Source of the DNA: an uncultured bacterium
Lineage (GTDB): Bacteria > Planctomycetota > UBA1135 > GCA-002686595
DNA length: 8,340 bases
Assembly: GCA_902826945.1 (NCBI GenBank)
Contig: CADEGS010000195.1
Coordinates: 1 to 8,340 of the forward strand
Reading direction: 5' to 3'
Position numbers and translations under genes: made by a program. The notes beneath the pieces were generated by a model that was not told the DNA's origin, searched no databases, and worked only from the letters and a program-made list of their open reading frames with translations. Positions 7,760 to 8,340 of the stretch are shown one piece after another; the stretch's first letter is position 1; each line of letters starts with the position of its first letter.

Positions 7760-8185
7760 GTGTCCGACGCTCTCACGCTGCGCGTCATCACGCCCGACCG
7801 CGTCGTGCTGGACACGACGGCGAGCTCGATCCGCCTGCCGGCGCTGGACGGCTCGATGGGCGTCTTGAGCCGCCACGCCCCGATGGTGGCAGCGCTCTCG
7901 ATCGGCGAGCTCGTCTACCGCCACGAGGGCCGCGAGGAGCACCTGTTCGTCTCCGGCGGCTTCGCCGAGGTGCGCGACAACACGGTGCGCGTCGTCAGCG
8001 AGGCGGGCGAGCGGCCGGCCGACATCGACGAGGAGCGCGCGCGCGCGGCCGAGGCCCGCGCGCGCGGGCGCCTCGACGAGGGGCGCGGCTCGGCCGAGCA
8101 GGTGGACCTGCTGCGCGCCGAGCTGGCGCTGCGCCGGGCGCAGGTGCGCCTGCGCGTGAAGACCTACTCCTCGAGCCTCGTCTGA
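7760..8185 (+). CDS. atpC: ATP synthase F1 subunit epsilon
   Basis: Epsilon joins gamma to the c-ring and in many bacteria inhibits ATP hydrolysis. The protein has 141 residues, the full-length form. The N-terminal beta-sandwich (about 1-84) has the family signature [21 protein letters not shown]. The C-terminal helical hairpin (about 88-133) is complete and very rich in Arg and Ala. It opens with IDEERA (89-94), which fits the I/L-D-x-x-R-A pattern described as an ATP-binding motif in epsilon of thermophilic Bacillus. Nucleotide-dependent inhibition is therefore possible, but the pattern also occurs in weak binders. The GTG start is 3 nt after atpD and is supported by a GGAGG 8 nt upstream. 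It is the last ATP synthase gene, 8 nt before aspS. Confidence 0.95.
   Translation: MSDALTLRVITPDRVVLDTTASSIRLPALDGSMGVLSRHAPMVAALSIGELVYRHEGREEHLFVSGGFAEVRDNTVRVVSEAGERPADIDEERARAAEARARGRLDEGRGSAEQVDLLRAELALRRAQVRLRVKTYSSSLV
8035..8066. other. Alternating GC tracts inside atpC
   Basis: Positions 8035-8047 are a 13-nt alternating GC run, and 8057-8066 are (CG)5. They lie either side of GCCGAGGCC and can also pair as a hairpin with one bulge. Such alternation favours Z-DNA under negative supercoiling. It encodes the Arg/Ala-rich start of the epsilon C-terminal helices, so codon bias alone can explain it. Confidence 0.35.
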
Positions 8186-8193
8186 GCGCTCCC

Positions 8194-8340
8194 ATGGCCC
8201 CCGACTGGCGTCGCACCCACACCTGCGGCGAGCTGCGAGCCGAGCACGCCGGACAGAAGGTCGTCCTCAACGGCTGGGTCCACTCGCGCCGCGACCACGG
8301 CCGGATCTACTTCGTCGACCTGCGCGACCGCTACGGCCTG
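8194..8340 (+). CDS. aspS: Aspartyl-tRNA synthetase, N-terminal 49 residues (cut by window edge)
   Basis: AspRS charges tRNA-Asp (or, in the non-discriminating form, also tRNA-Asn) with aspartate using ATP. The frame opens at ATG 8194 and is open to the window end. The N-terminus [20 protein letters not shown] followed by [23 protein letters not shown] is the bacterial AspRS OB-fold anticodon-binding domain, recognisable by TH-C-G-L, GWV, RRDHG and DLRDRYG. The catalytic domain and the bacterial insertion domain lie outside the window, so I cannot tell the discriminating from the non-discriminating type. No Shine-Dalgarno is visible. The start is only 8 nt after the atpC stop with no terminator, so aspS is probably cotranscribed with the ATP synthase genes. 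Confidence 0.93.
   Translation, partial: MAPDWRRTHTCGELRAEHAGQKVVLNGWVHSRRDHGRIYFVDLRDRYGL

Overview
The window is a complete F-type (F1Fo) ATP synthase operon from a very GC-rich bacterium, with the start of one neighbouring gene at each edge. On the minus strand at the left edge is the 5' part of ndk (nucleoside diphosphate kinase), which is cut by the window. A divergent intergenic interval of about 285 bp follows. Then eleven plus-strand genes run almost without gaps: atpZ-like, atpI-like, atpB (a), atpE (c), atpF (b), atpH (delta), atpA (alpha), atpG (gamma), atpD (beta), atpC (epsilon) and the first 49 codons of aspS (aspartyl-tRNA synthetase), cut by the right edge.

All eight structural subunits are present once, in the classical bacterial order a-c-b-delta-alpha-gamma-beta-epsilon, and all look intact. 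The diagnostic residues are visible: the stator Arg of subunit a (R254), the ion-binding Glu of subunit c (E68, with a proton-type and not sodium-type neighbourhood), both P-loops, the beta catalytic Glu (E195), the alpha arginine finger (R385), and an intact EELSEED segment in beta. The product is therefore predicted to be a working proton-coupled ATP synthase. Two small membrane proteins ahead of atpB (AtpZ-like and AtpI-like, overlapping by 4 nt) are probable assembly factors. Gene spacing is -4, 23, 90, 64, 5, 37, 2, 15, 3 and 8 nt from atpZ to aspS. No terminator is visible between atpC and aspS, so aspS is probably read from the same transcript.

Organism: the sequence is strongly G/C-ended at third codon positions, and only a few start sites have a good Shine-Dalgarno sequence. 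Subunit a has a signal-peptide-like N-terminus with a long His/Glu-rich extension. Subunit beta carries a short insertion before the '[10 protein letters not shown]' segment. Together these suggest a Planctomycetota-like or similar GC-rich Gram-negative lineage. This is a judgement from remembered sequence patterns, not a search, and confidence in the phylum is low to moderate.

Non-coding content of interest: the ndk/atp divergent interval has a 17-bp imperfect inverted repeat flanking the probable promoter region, a 12-bp palindrome lies over the likely GTG start of atpZ, and the gaps on either side of atpE carry hairpins and A/U-rich stretches that could set the high expression of subunit c. 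I see no mobile element, CRISPR, tRNA or rRNA, and no evidence for a wholly new system. The interesting points are local variations on a well-known operon.
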